The notes under the pieces are model-generated. The model was not told the origin of the DNA, made no database searches, and saw nothing but the letters and a program-made list of their open reading frames with translations. Source: Pectobacterium brasiliense (GTDB lineage: Bacteria > Pseudomonadota > Gammaproteobacteria > Enterobacterales > Enterobacteriaceae). From it: a DNA stretch of 64,000 nucleotides. How positions within the stretch are numbered: position 1 is the stretch's first letter; every line of letters begins with the position of its first letter. This document shows, piece after piece, positions 19,222-27,638 of the stretch. The stretch lies in assembly GCF_016950255.1 (NCBI RefSeq), contig NZ_JACGFN010000001.1:2604001-2668000 (forward strand), in the 5' to 3' direction. Both the position numbers and the translations under genes were made by a program.

Positions 19222-19905
19222 TTAGCCTCTGATAATGATATGTCCTTTTTTCAGAAAGAACAGCGGGATGTAGTTATCATATCTGTTATCTCTACAGTAT
19301 TCCTTTAAGCCTGAGAGTGAATTCAAGCCTGTTTTTCTGTAGCAGCTTCGGAGTCTGCTGTTAACGGCATCGACGGTGATGGAGAGGATGCTGCTTATAT
19401 CTTTCAGCATCATCCCACAGACCAGCAGGTAAATAACCTCCCATTCCTTCTCGGTAAATATTTTAGAAGGAGGCTCGAAGGTGGAATGTTGAATTATTGT
19501 TCCATTTAGCAACGAGGTCGGTGTGATGATCCTAACATGTCTGACGCTGATAACGGTGCCTACACAGTTGCGATGTTCATCATAGATTGGCTCCTGAATA
19601 TTGTAGGCAGGCTGCATTATTTTTTCTGAGCCTTGAATATGCGTTGTAATGGCTCTCACCGCCTTACCTGTACGCTCTATCTCTCGTTCCTGCTGGTTAA
19701 AAATGTCTGAAAATTCGGCGACAGGAACAGGGATATCCCTAATGTTCAAGCCTTCATAATCATAACGAGTTGATATGGTTTGCCAGGTTTTAAAGGTGTT
19801 ATTGACATAAATAAAACGGGAGTTTGTATCTTTTACTGCCCAGCCGACGAGAGGATCGCTTGCAAACATCGCGATTAAGCTGTCAGGTAATGTAATTTGT
19901 TTCAT
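19222..19905 (-). CDS. PAS-like sensor/LuxR-type HTH regulator (first of a tandem pair)
   Basis: 227 residues with the same plan as the next gene: GWAVKDTNSRFIYVNNTF (PAS start, near 20-40), a linker, then IFTEKEWEVIYLLVCGM and a LuxR-like HTH, ending DNYIPLFFLKKGHIII. The two proteins share the layout, the domain-junction motif IFT-x-KEWEV and the C-terminal tail, so they arose by tandem duplication and have since diverged. They sit between argI and tabA, where E. coli has no such genes, so this is an accessory insertion. The start ATG at 19905 follows AGGGAT. The ligand and regulon cannot be read from the sequence. Confidence 0.75.
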   Translation of the reverse strand: MKQITLPDSLIAMFASDPLVGWAVKDTNSRFIYVNNTFKTWQTISTRYDYEGLNIRDIPVPVAEFSDIFNQQEREIERTGKAVRAITTHIQGSEKIMQPAYNIQEPIYDEHRNCVGTVISVRHVRIITPTSLLNGTIIQHSTFEPPSKIFTEKEWEVIYLLVCGMMLKDISSILSITVDAVNSRLRSCYRKTGLNSLSGLKEYCRDNRYDNYIPLFFLKKGHIIIRG

Positions 19906-20063
19906 CAGTGTATCCCTACATTAAAATTACCCTACATAAAATATGCCGTACCTGATATGCACCTGTTTATAAAAAATAAAATAGAATAAAAAGTCTGTGA
20001 CAGGCCAATGCCAGGGAAAACATCCTACATAATTTAAAGTAATAATATACCTATAATCGAAAG

Positions 20064-20138
20064 GTCATGAGGTTTTCTAGCAAAAAAATCATCTTCTGAA
20101 TAATGCCAGTCAGTTAAGCAACTGACTGGCTGTTTTTT
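20064..20138 (+). ncRNA. Candidate small RNA (or tiny-ORF transcript) ending in an orphan terminator
   Basis: A strong intrinsic terminator (20105-20138) on the plus strand has no plus-strand gene before it. A TATAAT hexamer at 20052-20057 would place a start near 20064, giving a transcript of about 75 bases; the matching -35 is poor. The transcript would carry AAAGG and an ATG at 20067 opening an 11-codon frame ending TGA at 20099. It could be a Hfq-type sRNA, a leader peptide remnant or a small-protein gene. The evidence is structural only. Confidence 0.4.
20105..20138 (+). terminator. Strong intrinsic terminator with no upstream annotated gene
   Basis: Perfect 11-bp stem GCCAGTCAGTT (20105-20115) / AACTGACTGGC (20120-20130), loop AAGC, followed by TGTTTTTT. 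The T run is only on the plus-strand side, so it is oriented for rightward transcription. Confidence 0.8.
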
Positions 20139-20272
20139 CGAGGCCTTACTGTATTTACGTATGCTTTCTTTTACTGCTCTACAGAAGGGAAAAATCACCG
20201 GGAGGCATCTGAGGAATTATTGCCATTATTCTCTTCCATTTTATGGTTGAACGTTCCTTGTTCACAAAAATC

Positions 20273-20815
<543 letters not shown>

Positions 20816-20923
20816 TCATCCGAAAAAGTGAACTGCCCACCACTCTTCTCCCACTCACGCACGTTATGCATACAGCACGCGACCCGCAACCGATTGCTAT
20901 GCGTAAAAAACCACGTTTTCTGC

Positions 20924-20951
20924 TTGAAATAGCCTAGTCGGCGCGTATAAT
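20924..20951 (+). promoter_or_regulatory. pyrLBI promoter
   Basis: TTGAAA (20924-20929) and TATAAT (20946-20951) with 16-bp spacing. The sequence after the -10 (CCCGACAGTTTGCTGGGAGG) aligns well with the E. coli pyrBI initially transcribed region. Confidence 0.8.
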
Positions 20952-20976
20952 TCCCGACAGTTTGCTGGGAGGGGTC

Positions 20977-21099
20977 ATGCACCGTTACACAAAAAAATCC
21001 GCTGCTTATGTTGGTTCTCAACCACAACTGCCATCCGGCAGCCAGCTAGCGTTTTCCTTTCCGTTGCTCAATCATTCAATGAAGAAAGCCCCTCAATGA
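20977..21099 (+). CDS. pyrL: pyrBI operon leader peptide PyrL
   Basis: 40 codons, starting at an ATG after a GGGAGGGG ribosome binding site and ending with a TGA located inside the attenuator hairpin (21097-21099). This is the E. coli pyrL arrangement: when UTP is low, RNA polymerase pauses and the coupled ribosome translating the leader disrupts the terminator hairpin, letting transcription reach pyrB. The peptide sequence itself is not conserved, and its role is its translation. It was found by reading between the promoter and the terminator. Confidence 0.85.
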   Translation: MHRYTKKSAAYVGSQPQLPSGSQLAFSFPLLNHSMKKAPQ

Positions 21100-21112
21100 G
21101 GGGCTTTTTTTT
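21086..21112 (+). terminator. pyrBI attenuator
   Basis: Perfect stem AAGCCCCTC (21086-21094) / GAGGGGCTT (21098-21106), three-base loop, followed by T (21105-21112). It overlaps the last codons of pyrL and lies 61 bases before pyrB. Confidence 0.93.
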
Positions 21113-21173
21113 GGCCCACAATCCGGGCAACCAGATACGACATTTCCTGTGTACACGTTAGGAGAAAGACAAC

Positions 21174-22109
21174 ATGGTCAATCCGCTCTATCAAAAACAT
21201 ATTATTTCGATTAACGACCTCAGTCGGGACGATTTGGAGCTGACGCTACGTGTCGCCGCCAGCCTGAAAGCCAATCCTCAGCCGGAGTTGTTGAAACATA
21301 AAGTGATTGCCAGCTGCTTCTTCGAGGCCTCCACCCGGACGCGTTTATCCTTTGAAACCGCGATGCATCGCCTCGGTGCCTCCGTCGTCGGTTTCGCTGA
21401 CAGCAACAACACATCGCTGGGGAAAAAGGGTGAAACGCTGGCCGACACCATTTCCGTCATCAGCCAATACGTGGATGCCATCGTAATGCGTCACCCGCAG
21501 GAAGGCGCTTCCCGCCTTGCGACCGAGTTCTCCGGCGGTATTCCGATTCTGAACGCTGGCGACGGCGCGAACCAACACCCGACGCAGACGCTGCTCGATT
21601 TGTTCACCATTCAGGAAACGCAGGGCCGACTGAATAACATCAATATCGCGATGGTCGGCGATTTGAAATATGGCCGCACCGTGCATTCACTCACGCAGGC
21701 GCTGGCGAAGTTTGAAGGTAACCGCTTCTACTTCATCGCCCCGGACGCGCTGGCGATGCCAGACTACATTCTGAGCATGCTGAAAGAGAAGAATATCGCT
21801 TACAGCCTGCACAACAGCATCGACGACGTCGTCGGCGAGCTGGATATTCTGTACATGACGCGCGTGCAGAAAGAGCGTCTGGATCCGTCTGAATACATCA
21901 ACATCAAATCCCAGTTTGTCCTGCGCGCCGCCGATCTGCACAACGCCCGCCCGAATTTGAAAGTGCTGCACCCGCTACCGCGCGTTGATGAGATCACCAT
22001 TGATGTGGATGCCACGCCTTACGCCTATTATTTCCAGCAGGCAGGCAACGGTATTTACGCCCGTCAGGCGCTGCTGGCGCTGGTCCTGAATCGCGAACTG
22101 GTTCTGTAA
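21174..22109 (+). CDS. pyrB: Aspartate carbamoyltransferase catalytic subunit
   Basis: 311 residues, the E. coli length. It converts carbamoyl phosphate and aspartate to carbamoyl aspartate, the committed step of pyrimidine synthesis. Motifs seen: STRTRLSFE for carbamoyl phosphate, HPTQTLLD, and HPLPRVDEI in the aspartate domain. The ATG follows a TAGGAGAAAG ribosome binding site. It is cotranscribed with pyrI (15-base gap) and controlled by UTP-sensitive attenuation through pyrL. Catalytic trimers pair with PyrI dimers in the cytoplasm to form the allosteric dodecamer. Confidence 0.98.
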   Translation: MVNPLYQKHIISINDLSRDDLELTLRVAASLKANPQPELLKHKVIASCFFEASTRTRLSFETAMHRLGASVVGFADSNNTSLGKKGETLADTISVISQYVDAIVMRHPQEGASRLATEFSGGIPILNAGDGANQHPTQTLLDLFTIQETQGRLNNINIAMVGDLKYGRTVHSLTQALAKFEGNRFYFIAPDALAMPDYILSMLKEKNIAYSLHNSIDDVVGELDILYMTRVQKERLDPSEYINIKSQFVLRAADLHNARPNLKVLHPLPRVDEITIDVDATPYAYYFQQAGNGIYARQALLALVLNRELVL

Positions 22110-22589
<480 letters not shown>

Positions 22590-22601
22590 TTTTCTGCGTT
22601 A

Positions 22602-22637
22602 CCCCGCGATGGACATTGCCTGTCGCGAGGCTTTTTT
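22602..22637 (+). terminator. Terminator of the pyrBI operon
   Basis: Arms CCCCGCGA (22602-22609) and TCGCGAGG (22623-22630) with one mismatch, then CTTTTTT. Confidence 0.8.
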
Positions 22638-22687
22638 GAATAATGGCGGCGTCCGCGTTCCTTTTACGCCCCCATCAAGGAGATACC

Positions 22688-23074
22688 ATGTCACGTATTA
22701 TCAGCACTGAGCACGCCCCAGCCGCCATCGGCCCTTATGTTCAGGGCGTCGACCTTGGCAGCATGATCTTCACGTCCGGCCAGATCCCCGTGCACCCGAA
22801 AAGCGGCCTTGTGGCAGATAACATCACCGCCCAGACGCGTCAGTCACTGGAAAACGTTCAGGCGATCGTAGAAGCCGCTGGCCTGAAAGTTTCCGATATC
22901 GTGAAAATGACCGTATTTGTGAAAGACCTGCACGATTTCACTCTGGTCAACACCGCATACGAAGCCTTCTTCAACGAACATAGCGCACCATTCCCGGCTC
23001 GCTCTTGCGTTGAAGTCGCACGCCTGCCAAAAGACGTGAAGATCGAGATCGAAGCGATCGCTGTTCGTCGCTAA
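22688..23074 (+). CDS. ridA: Enamine/imine deaminase RidA
   Basis: 128 residues from the ATG at 22688, preceded by AAGGAGATACC; the frame upstream to 22643 is not supported. A YjgF/YER057c/UK114 protein nearly identical in pattern to E. coli RidA, including the catalytic arginine in FPARSCVEVARLPKD. It hydrolyses reactive 2-aminoacrylate and related enamines released by PLP enzymes, giving keto acids and ammonia. A cytoplasmic trimer. It follows pyrI as in E. coli but beyond the operon terminator, so it probably has its own promoter. Confidence 0.97.
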   Translation: MSRIISTEHAPAAIGPYVQGVDLGSMIFTSGQIPVHPKSGLVADNITAQTRQSLENVQAIVEAAGLKVSDIVKMTVFVKDLHDFTLVNTAYEAFFNEHSAPFPARSCVEVARLPKDVKIEIEAIAVRR

Positions 23075-23100
23075 GCACCATCATTGATCGTTCTCTTCTC

Positions 23101-23137
23101 AAGACGCACCATCATGGTTGCGTCTTGCTGATTTTTA
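23101..23137 (+). terminator. Terminator after ridA
   Basis: AAGACGCA (23101-23108) pairs with TGCGTCTT (23119-23126), extended by an inner CC/GG pair, followed by a T tract at 23132-23136. Confidence 0.75.
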
Positions 23138-23288
23138 GCGTCTTTATTCTCCCCCCTCAGTGCAGACTTTCCTTGCTACGCACCAATTAGAGGAAAAAAT
23201 CGACCTCCTCTCGATTAGATCACGCTTTTTTCAAAATGGCGCATTTTGTGCATTGTCCTATTATCGCTATTAAGCGTGCTGCCTGGGG

Positions 23289-24734
23289 ATGACAATGATA
23301 AAAATGAAACTTCCATCTGCGCCTTATTATGACGAGATGCTTTCGTCACAAGGCCAACAACGTCAACATTACAATTCCTATTGGCAATGGCTTCAGCAAA
23401 CCGACCAACAGGCCATTAAACAGAAGAAAGAGCAGGCAGAACTGCTGTTTCACCGCGTGGGTATTACGTTTAACGTTTATGGCGAGGAAGGAGGCACCGA
23501 GCGCTTAATTCCCTTCGACAGCGTACCGCGCATTATTCCTGCCCACGAATGGCAGTTGCTCGATCGCGGTATACGTCAGCGGGTACAGGCGCTGAACGCC
23601 TTTCTCTACGATATCTATCATCATCAGCACATACTCAAGGCCGGGATTATCCCCAGTGAACAGGTGCTGGCCAATGAGCAGTACCAACCGTGTATGCAGG
23701 GTGTGAACCTACACAACAACATCTACGCCCACATCACCGGGATTGATATGGTGCGCAACAGCGACGGTCATTATTACGTGCTGGAGGACAACCTGCGCAC
23801 CCCATCCGGCGTCTCCTATATGCTGGAAAATCGAAAAATGATGATGCGGCTCTACCCGGATTTGTTTGCCAGCCAACATATCGCCCCTGTTGAACGTTAT
23901 CCCAGCTATCTGCTACAGACTCTGCGTGAAAGCACGCAGGTTGACGATCCTACCGTGGTCGTGATGACACCGGGCCGTTTCAACAGCGCCTACTTTGAAC
24001 ACAGCTTTCTGGCGCAGCAAATGGGTGTCGAGCTGGTGGAAAGTGCGGATTTATTCGTGAAAGAGGGGGCCGTGTATATGCGCACCACGGAAGGCCCCTG
24101 CCAGGTGGATGTGATTTATCGCCGCGTGGACGATGCCTTCCTCGACCCGCTGGCGTTTCGCGCGGATTCGATGCTCGGCGTACCCGGCCTGTTGTCCGTG
24201 TATCGTGCTGGTGGCGTCGTACTAGCGAATGCTATCGGCACCGGTGTCGCCGACGATAAATCCATCTACCCCTATGTCCCTGAGATGATCCGTTTCTACC
24301 TGTCTGAAGAACCGATCCTCCACAATATTCCTACCTGGCAGTGCCGCAACCCCAGCGATCTACGCTATGTGCTCGATCATCTGGATAGCATGGTGGTGAA
24401 GGAAGTTCACGGTGCAGGCGGTTACGGCATGCTGGTCGGCCCACGGTCCACGCGTGGGGAAATCGAAACATTCCGCCAACGGTTGCTCGCACACCCGAAC
24501 AACTATATCGGTCAGGAAACCTTAGCGCTCTCCACCTGCCCAACGTTCATCGACGACGGTCTGGCTCCCCGACATATCGATCTACGGCCTTTCGCCCTGA
24601 GCGGTGAAGAAATCCGATTGGTTCCCGGCGGCCTGACGCGTGTCGCACTCACGGAAGGTTCTCTGGTCGTCAACTCCTCACAGGGTGGCGGCACCAAAGA
24701 TACCTGGGTCATGGAGGAGGATGAATCATGCTAA
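23289..24734 (+). CDS. Circularly permuted ATP-grasp protein (COG2308), first gene of the Anbu cluster
   Basis: 481 residues, matching the length and key segments of the DUF404/DUF407 circularly permuted ATP-grasp family (RHNSYWQW-like N-terminus, VLEDNLRTPSGVSYMLENR, VVKEVHGAGGYGMLVGP, FIDDGLAPRHIDLRPF). The family is predicted to form amide bonds at carboxylates using ATP. Members are almost always linked to an alpha-E protein, a transglutaminase-like protein and the proteasome-related Anbu protein, as here. Start candidates are the ATG at 23289 and one at 23295, which has better spacing from GGGGA. The C-terminus overlaps the next gene by 7 bases. The substrate is unknown. Confidence 0.9.
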   Translation: MTMIKMKLPSAPYYDEMLSSQGQQRQHYNSYWQWLQQTDQQAIKQKKEQAELLFHRVGITFNVYGEEGGTERLIPFDSVPRIIPAHEWQLLDRGIRQRVQALNAFLYDIYHHQHILKAGIIPSEQVLANEQYQPCMQGVNLHNNIYAHITGIDMVRNSDGHYYVLEDNLRTPSGVSYMLENRKMMMRLYPDLFASQHIAPVERYPSYLLQTLRESTQVDDPTVVVMTPGRFNSAYFEHSFLAQQMGVELVESADLFVKEGAVYMRTTEGPCQVDVIYRRVDDAFLDPLAFRADSMLGVPGLLSVYRAGGVVLANAIGTGVADDKSIYPYVPEMIRFYLSEEPILHNIPTWQCRNPSDLRYVLDHLDSMVVKEVHGAGGYGMLVGPRSTRGEIETFRQRLLAHPNNYIGQETLALSTCPTFIDDGLAPRHIDLRPFALSGEEIRLVPGGLTRVALTEGSLVVNSSQGGGTKDTWVMEEDESC

Positions 24735-25657
24735 GCCGAACTGCCAGTGAACTGTATTGGATGGCACGCTATCTGGAACGTGCAGAAAGCCTCGCCCGTG
24801 TACTGGACGTGACCTACAAGCTTTCGATGATGCCACGCCACAGCCAGCAGCAGCGCGATCTGGCTCTGCCCCTGAATCTGACCGCCACACACGAACTCTT
24901 TCAGCAGCGCTATACCCGCTTTTCGATGAATAACCTGCTGAATTTCTTCGCGCTGGACAGCCAGAACCCCAGCAGCATCTACAACTGCATCGAAACGGCC
25001 TGGAACAACGCACACGCCGTGCGCGGCAGCCTGTCCTCCGAGGTCTGGGAATGTATCAACGCGACCCGCATCGATATTCGTAATCTACGGCATCAAGGGG
25101 TAGATAATGTCGGGATCGATGCGTTCTTTGACTGGGTGAAGGAGCGTTCCCACCTGTTTCGCGGCGCGATGTTCGGCACCCTGCTGCGCAATGACGCGCA
25201 GTGCTTCATTCGTGTTGGCACGCTGATTGAGCGCGCCTGTGCCACCGCACAACTGCTGAAGGTGAAACACCAACAGCTCAATAACGACCCCGACCCGGTA
25301 CGCGAGTATTATCGTCTGGATACCCTGCTACGTGCAGTGAGCGCACGCGAGGCTTACCACAGCATCTATCGCCAGCCGATCAGCCCAGAAACCGTCACCG
25401 AACTGCTGGTCTTACGCGAGGACGTCCCGCGTTCGCTGCACGCCTGCATCGGCGATCTGGTGCTTCAGTTGGAAGCCATCGGCAGCCAACGCGCCAAAGT
25501 GCCACATCGGCTCGCTCATCTGCTACACGTCGAGCTACGTTTCAGCACGTTGGACGACATTCTGGCGCAGGATTTATCCACGTATCTCAACAATTTCATA
25601 ATTAAAATCAATGAACTGGCAGACAGCATTCGTCATACCTATCTGGAGGCGCTATGA
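24728..25657 (+). CDS. Alpha-E domain protein (COG2307) of the Anbu cluster
   Basis: 309 residues, predicted all-helical. It opens LSRTASELYWMARYLERAESLARVLD, the hallmark of the alpha-E family, whose biochemical role is unknown. It overlaps the ATP-grasp gene upstream (7 bases) and the transglutaminase gene downstream (4 bases, ATGA), so all three should be translated together. The fixed association with an ATP-grasp ligase suggests that it is a partner or second half of the ligase, but this is inference. No signal peptide or membrane segment is visible. Confidence 0.9.
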   Translation: MLSRTASELYWMARYLERAESLARVLDVTYKLSMMPRHSQQQRDLALPLNLTATHELFQQRYTRFSMNNLLNFFALDSQNPSSIYNCIETAWNNAHAVRGSLSSEVWECINATRIDIRNLRHQGVDNVGIDAFFDWVKERSHLFRGAMFGTLLRNDAQCFIRVGTLIERACATAQLLKVKHQQLNNDPDPVREYYRLDTLLRAVSAREAYHSIYRQPISPETVTELLVLREDVPRSLHACIGDLVLQLEAIGSQRAKVPHRLAHLLHVELRFSTLDDILAQDLSTYLNNFIIKINELADSIRHTYLEAL

Positions 25658-26475
25658 AACTCACCATCAACCATCTCACCCACTACCGCTACGATGAAGA
25701 AGTGAAGTTCAGCACCCAGTATCTACGCCTGACGCCGCAAAACTCTGCCCATCAGAGAATACGGGAGTGGAAGCTGACGCTACCCACACCAGCGGTTCAA
25801 ACCACCGACGCGTATGGTAATGTACTGCATGTGCTGACACTCGATCACCCTCATCAGGACATTACGATTCATGCGGAAGGCGTGGTCGATATTCTCGACA
25901 GCGACGCAGTAGAAAATCCCGAAACACAGGATGGGCTGTCACCGTTGGTTTTTTTACGTCCGACGCCGCTGACCGAAGCCGACGGCGAGATTCGAGCGTT
26001 TGCACAACGCTATTATCGCCCAGATGCTGCGGAGGAAAGCCTGAATACGCTGATGGCGGAATTACGGCTGAAAATGCCGTATACTCCCGGCGCGACGCAG
26101 GTAGAGGATACCGCGGCGGCGGCATTTGCCATGCAGAAAGGCGTTTGTCAGGATCACACCCATGTGTTTCTCGCCTGTTGCCGTAGCCTGAGTATTCCAG
26201 CACGCTATGTGAGCGGCTACGTGTACAGTCAGGATACCCACCATGTCGCCATGCACGCCTGGGCGGAAGTGTGGTTAAACGGATACTGGCAAGGATTTGA
26301 TATTACCAACAGTACCCGACAGCTCCATCAGCATCTGTGGCTTGCCGTAGGAATGGATTATATGGATGCCTGCCCGGTTCGCGGTACGCGGCTGGGAGGG
26401 GGATGCGAAGAGATGTTTTCAGAAGCTGAAGTCCGCTTGTTTGAACGGCAACAGCAGGTACAGCAGCAACAGTAA
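25654..26475 (+). CDS. Transglutaminase-like cysteine protease-fold protein (COG1305) of the Anbu cluster
   Basis: 273 residues. The N-terminal beta domain (about 1-140, beginning LTINHLTHYRYDEEVKFSTQYLRLTP) is followed by a transglutaminase-like core with Cys in QKGVCQDHTH, His in HHVAMHAWAEVW and Asp in GFDITNS, so the catalytic triad is complete. Family members are predicted peptidases or amide-transferases. It is the third gene of an overlapping cluster, and 23 bases separate it from the Anbu gene. It has a short glutamine-rich tail. Activity toward the ligase product is a plausible inference. Confidence 0.9.
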   Translation: MKLTINHLTHYRYDEEVKFSTQYLRLTPQNSAHQRIREWKLTLPTPAVQTTDAYGNVLHVLTLDHPHQDITIHAEGVVDILDSDAVENPETQDGLSPLVFLRPTPLTEADGEIRAFAQRYYRPDAAEESLNTLMAELRLKMPYTPGATQVEDTAAAAFAMQKGVCQDHTHVFLACCRSLSIPARYVSGYVYSQDTHHVAMHAWAEVWLNGYWQGFDITNSTRQLHQHLWLAVGMDYMDACPVRGTRLGGGCEEMFSEAEVRLFERQQQVQQQQ

Positions 26476-26498
26476 AATTTTTAACGAAAAGGTACCTT

Positions 26499-27236
26499 AT
26501 GACGTACTGTGTCGCTATGTGTCTGTCTCACGGTCTGGTTTTTGCCTCCGATTCCCGCACGAATGCGGGCGTCGATCACATTGCAACGTTCAAGAAACTC
26601 TATGTTTTCCAGCATGAGAATGAACGCGTTTTAGTGATCCAATGCGCGGGAAACCTGGCGACAACGCAAAGCATTATCAGCCTGCTCAACGCCCGTATTG
26701 ACGCGCAGCATACGCCAAATCTCATGCAGGTTAACTCCATGTATGACGCCGCGATGTTGCTCGGGGAAACCGTGCGAGAAGTGATTCATCGCGATAGCAG
26801 TGTTCAGCAGAACAGCAGCAATACCAATTTCGGCTGCAACCTGCTGCTAGGCGGCCAGATTGGCGGTGAAACACACCGGCTGTTTCATATTTACCCTGAA
26901 GGCAACTTCATTGAGGCCACGCCGGATACCCCGTATTTTCAGATCGGCGAGAGTAAGTACGGAAAACCGATCATCGATCGCGTGTTGACGATGGATACTC
27001 CTCTGGAACAAGCCATGTGCTGTGCGCTGATTTCTATCGATTCCACCCTGCGCAGTAATCTGTCGGTCGGCCTGCCACTGGATGTCATGATTTACCGCAC
27101 CGGCAGTTTTGCCAGCACTGAACAGCAACGCATTACGGAAAACAACGCCTACTTCACGACGATCCGTAAAGCCTGGTCGGAAGGGCTACTGAATACTTTC
27201 CGCCAGCTTCCTCCGTTCCCTGATATTCAACCGTAA
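26499..27236 (+). CDS. Anbu, proteasome-related putative protease (COG3484)
   Basis: 245 residues. After removal of Met1 the N-terminus is Thr, as required for an N-terminal nucleophile hydrolase. Asp in FASDSRTNAG (D18) and Lys in TFKKL (K32/K33) complete the proteasome-type catalytic set. This matches the Anbu (ancestral beta subunit) family, which forms open-ring or helical assemblies distinct from HslV and the 20S proteasome; protease activity has been hard to demonstrate. It ends the four-gene cluster with ATP-grasp, alpha-E and transglutaminase partners, suggesting a make-and-break system for an unknown peptide or amide. It starts from an ATG preceded by AAAAGGTACC. Confidence 0.92.
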   Translation: MTYCVAMCLSHGLVFASDSRTNAGVDHIATFKKLYVFQHENERVLVIQCAGNLATTQSIISLLNARIDAQHTPNLMQVNSMYDAAMLLGETVREVIHRDSSVQQNSSNTNFGCNLLLGGQIGGETHRLFHIYPEGNFIEATPDTPYFQIGESKYGKPIIDRVLTMDTPLEQAMCCALISIDSTLRSNLSVGLPLDVMIYRTGSFASTEQQRITENNAYFTTIRKAWSEGLLNTFRQLPPFPDIQP

Positions 27237-27456
27237 TATGCACCTCCTCGTCGGCATTCGATAGTCAGCGTCACGCATGACTACGAATGCCAAAAACGGT
27301 ATCGGTTATTTCAGACATTTCTGTATCGCCCCTCTCACTCACAATAAAAAACGCCCGACAGACCGTCAGAGCACGCCGTGTAAGCCTTCGCGGACCACAT
27401 GCTCAACCTGGTCAAATTTTGTTCAAGTTCGATTTATCTACTAGGTAGGAATTTCT

Positions 27457-27470
27457 TTGCTCTACGTCAA
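27457..27470. promoter_or_regulatory. FNR-like site upstream of nrdD
   Basis: TTGCTCTACGTCAA agrees with TTGAT-N4-ATCAA at 8 of 10 specified positions. Anaerobic activation of nrdDG by FNR is known in E. coli, which makes the site plausible. Confidence 0.5.
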
Positions 27471-27506
27471 TTTTACAGCGATAAAAGCGCAAACACCTCT
27501 ACGCAA

Positions 27507-27554
27507 TTTCAATATATAGTGCCTATCCTGTAAACATGAACTACATATAGTGTT
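27507..27554. promoter_or_regulatory. Pair of NrdR boxes upstream of nrdD
   Basis: Two AT-rich boxes, cores CAATATATAGTG (27510-27521) and ACTACATATAGTG (27540-27552), have centres about 31 bp apart, i.e. three helical turns, which is the usual NrdR box spacing. They should mediate nucleotide-sensed repression of the class III reductase. Confidence 0.8.
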
Positions 27555-27618
27555 TATCCACAGTGTCATCCACAGCCCTCTGTAACCCTTGTCAGTTACG
27601 GTTTTCGCCTGTGGATAA
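27554..27618. promoter_or_regulatory. Two perfect DnaA boxes in opposite orientation upstream of nrdD
   Basis: TTATCCACA at 27554-27562 and its complement TGTGGATAA at 27610-27618 are exact matches to the strong DnaA box. The second ends 20 bases before the nrdD start codon. Confidence 0.75.
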
Positions 27619-27638
27619 CCTTTCCAGAGGAAGAAAAC

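Larger units (their letters stand above)
27237..27638. other. Long regulatory interval upstream of nrdDG
   Basis: 402 bases without a gene. The first half shows no clear feature. The second half holds an FNR-like site, two NrdR-type boxes and two perfect DnaA boxes, listed separately, followed by AGAGGAAG and the GTG start of nrdD. Confidence 0.7.

Noticed and set aside
27320..27400. Possible terminator downstream of the Anbu gene
   Set aside because: The repeat arms are imperfect and the only T run faces the wrong strand.
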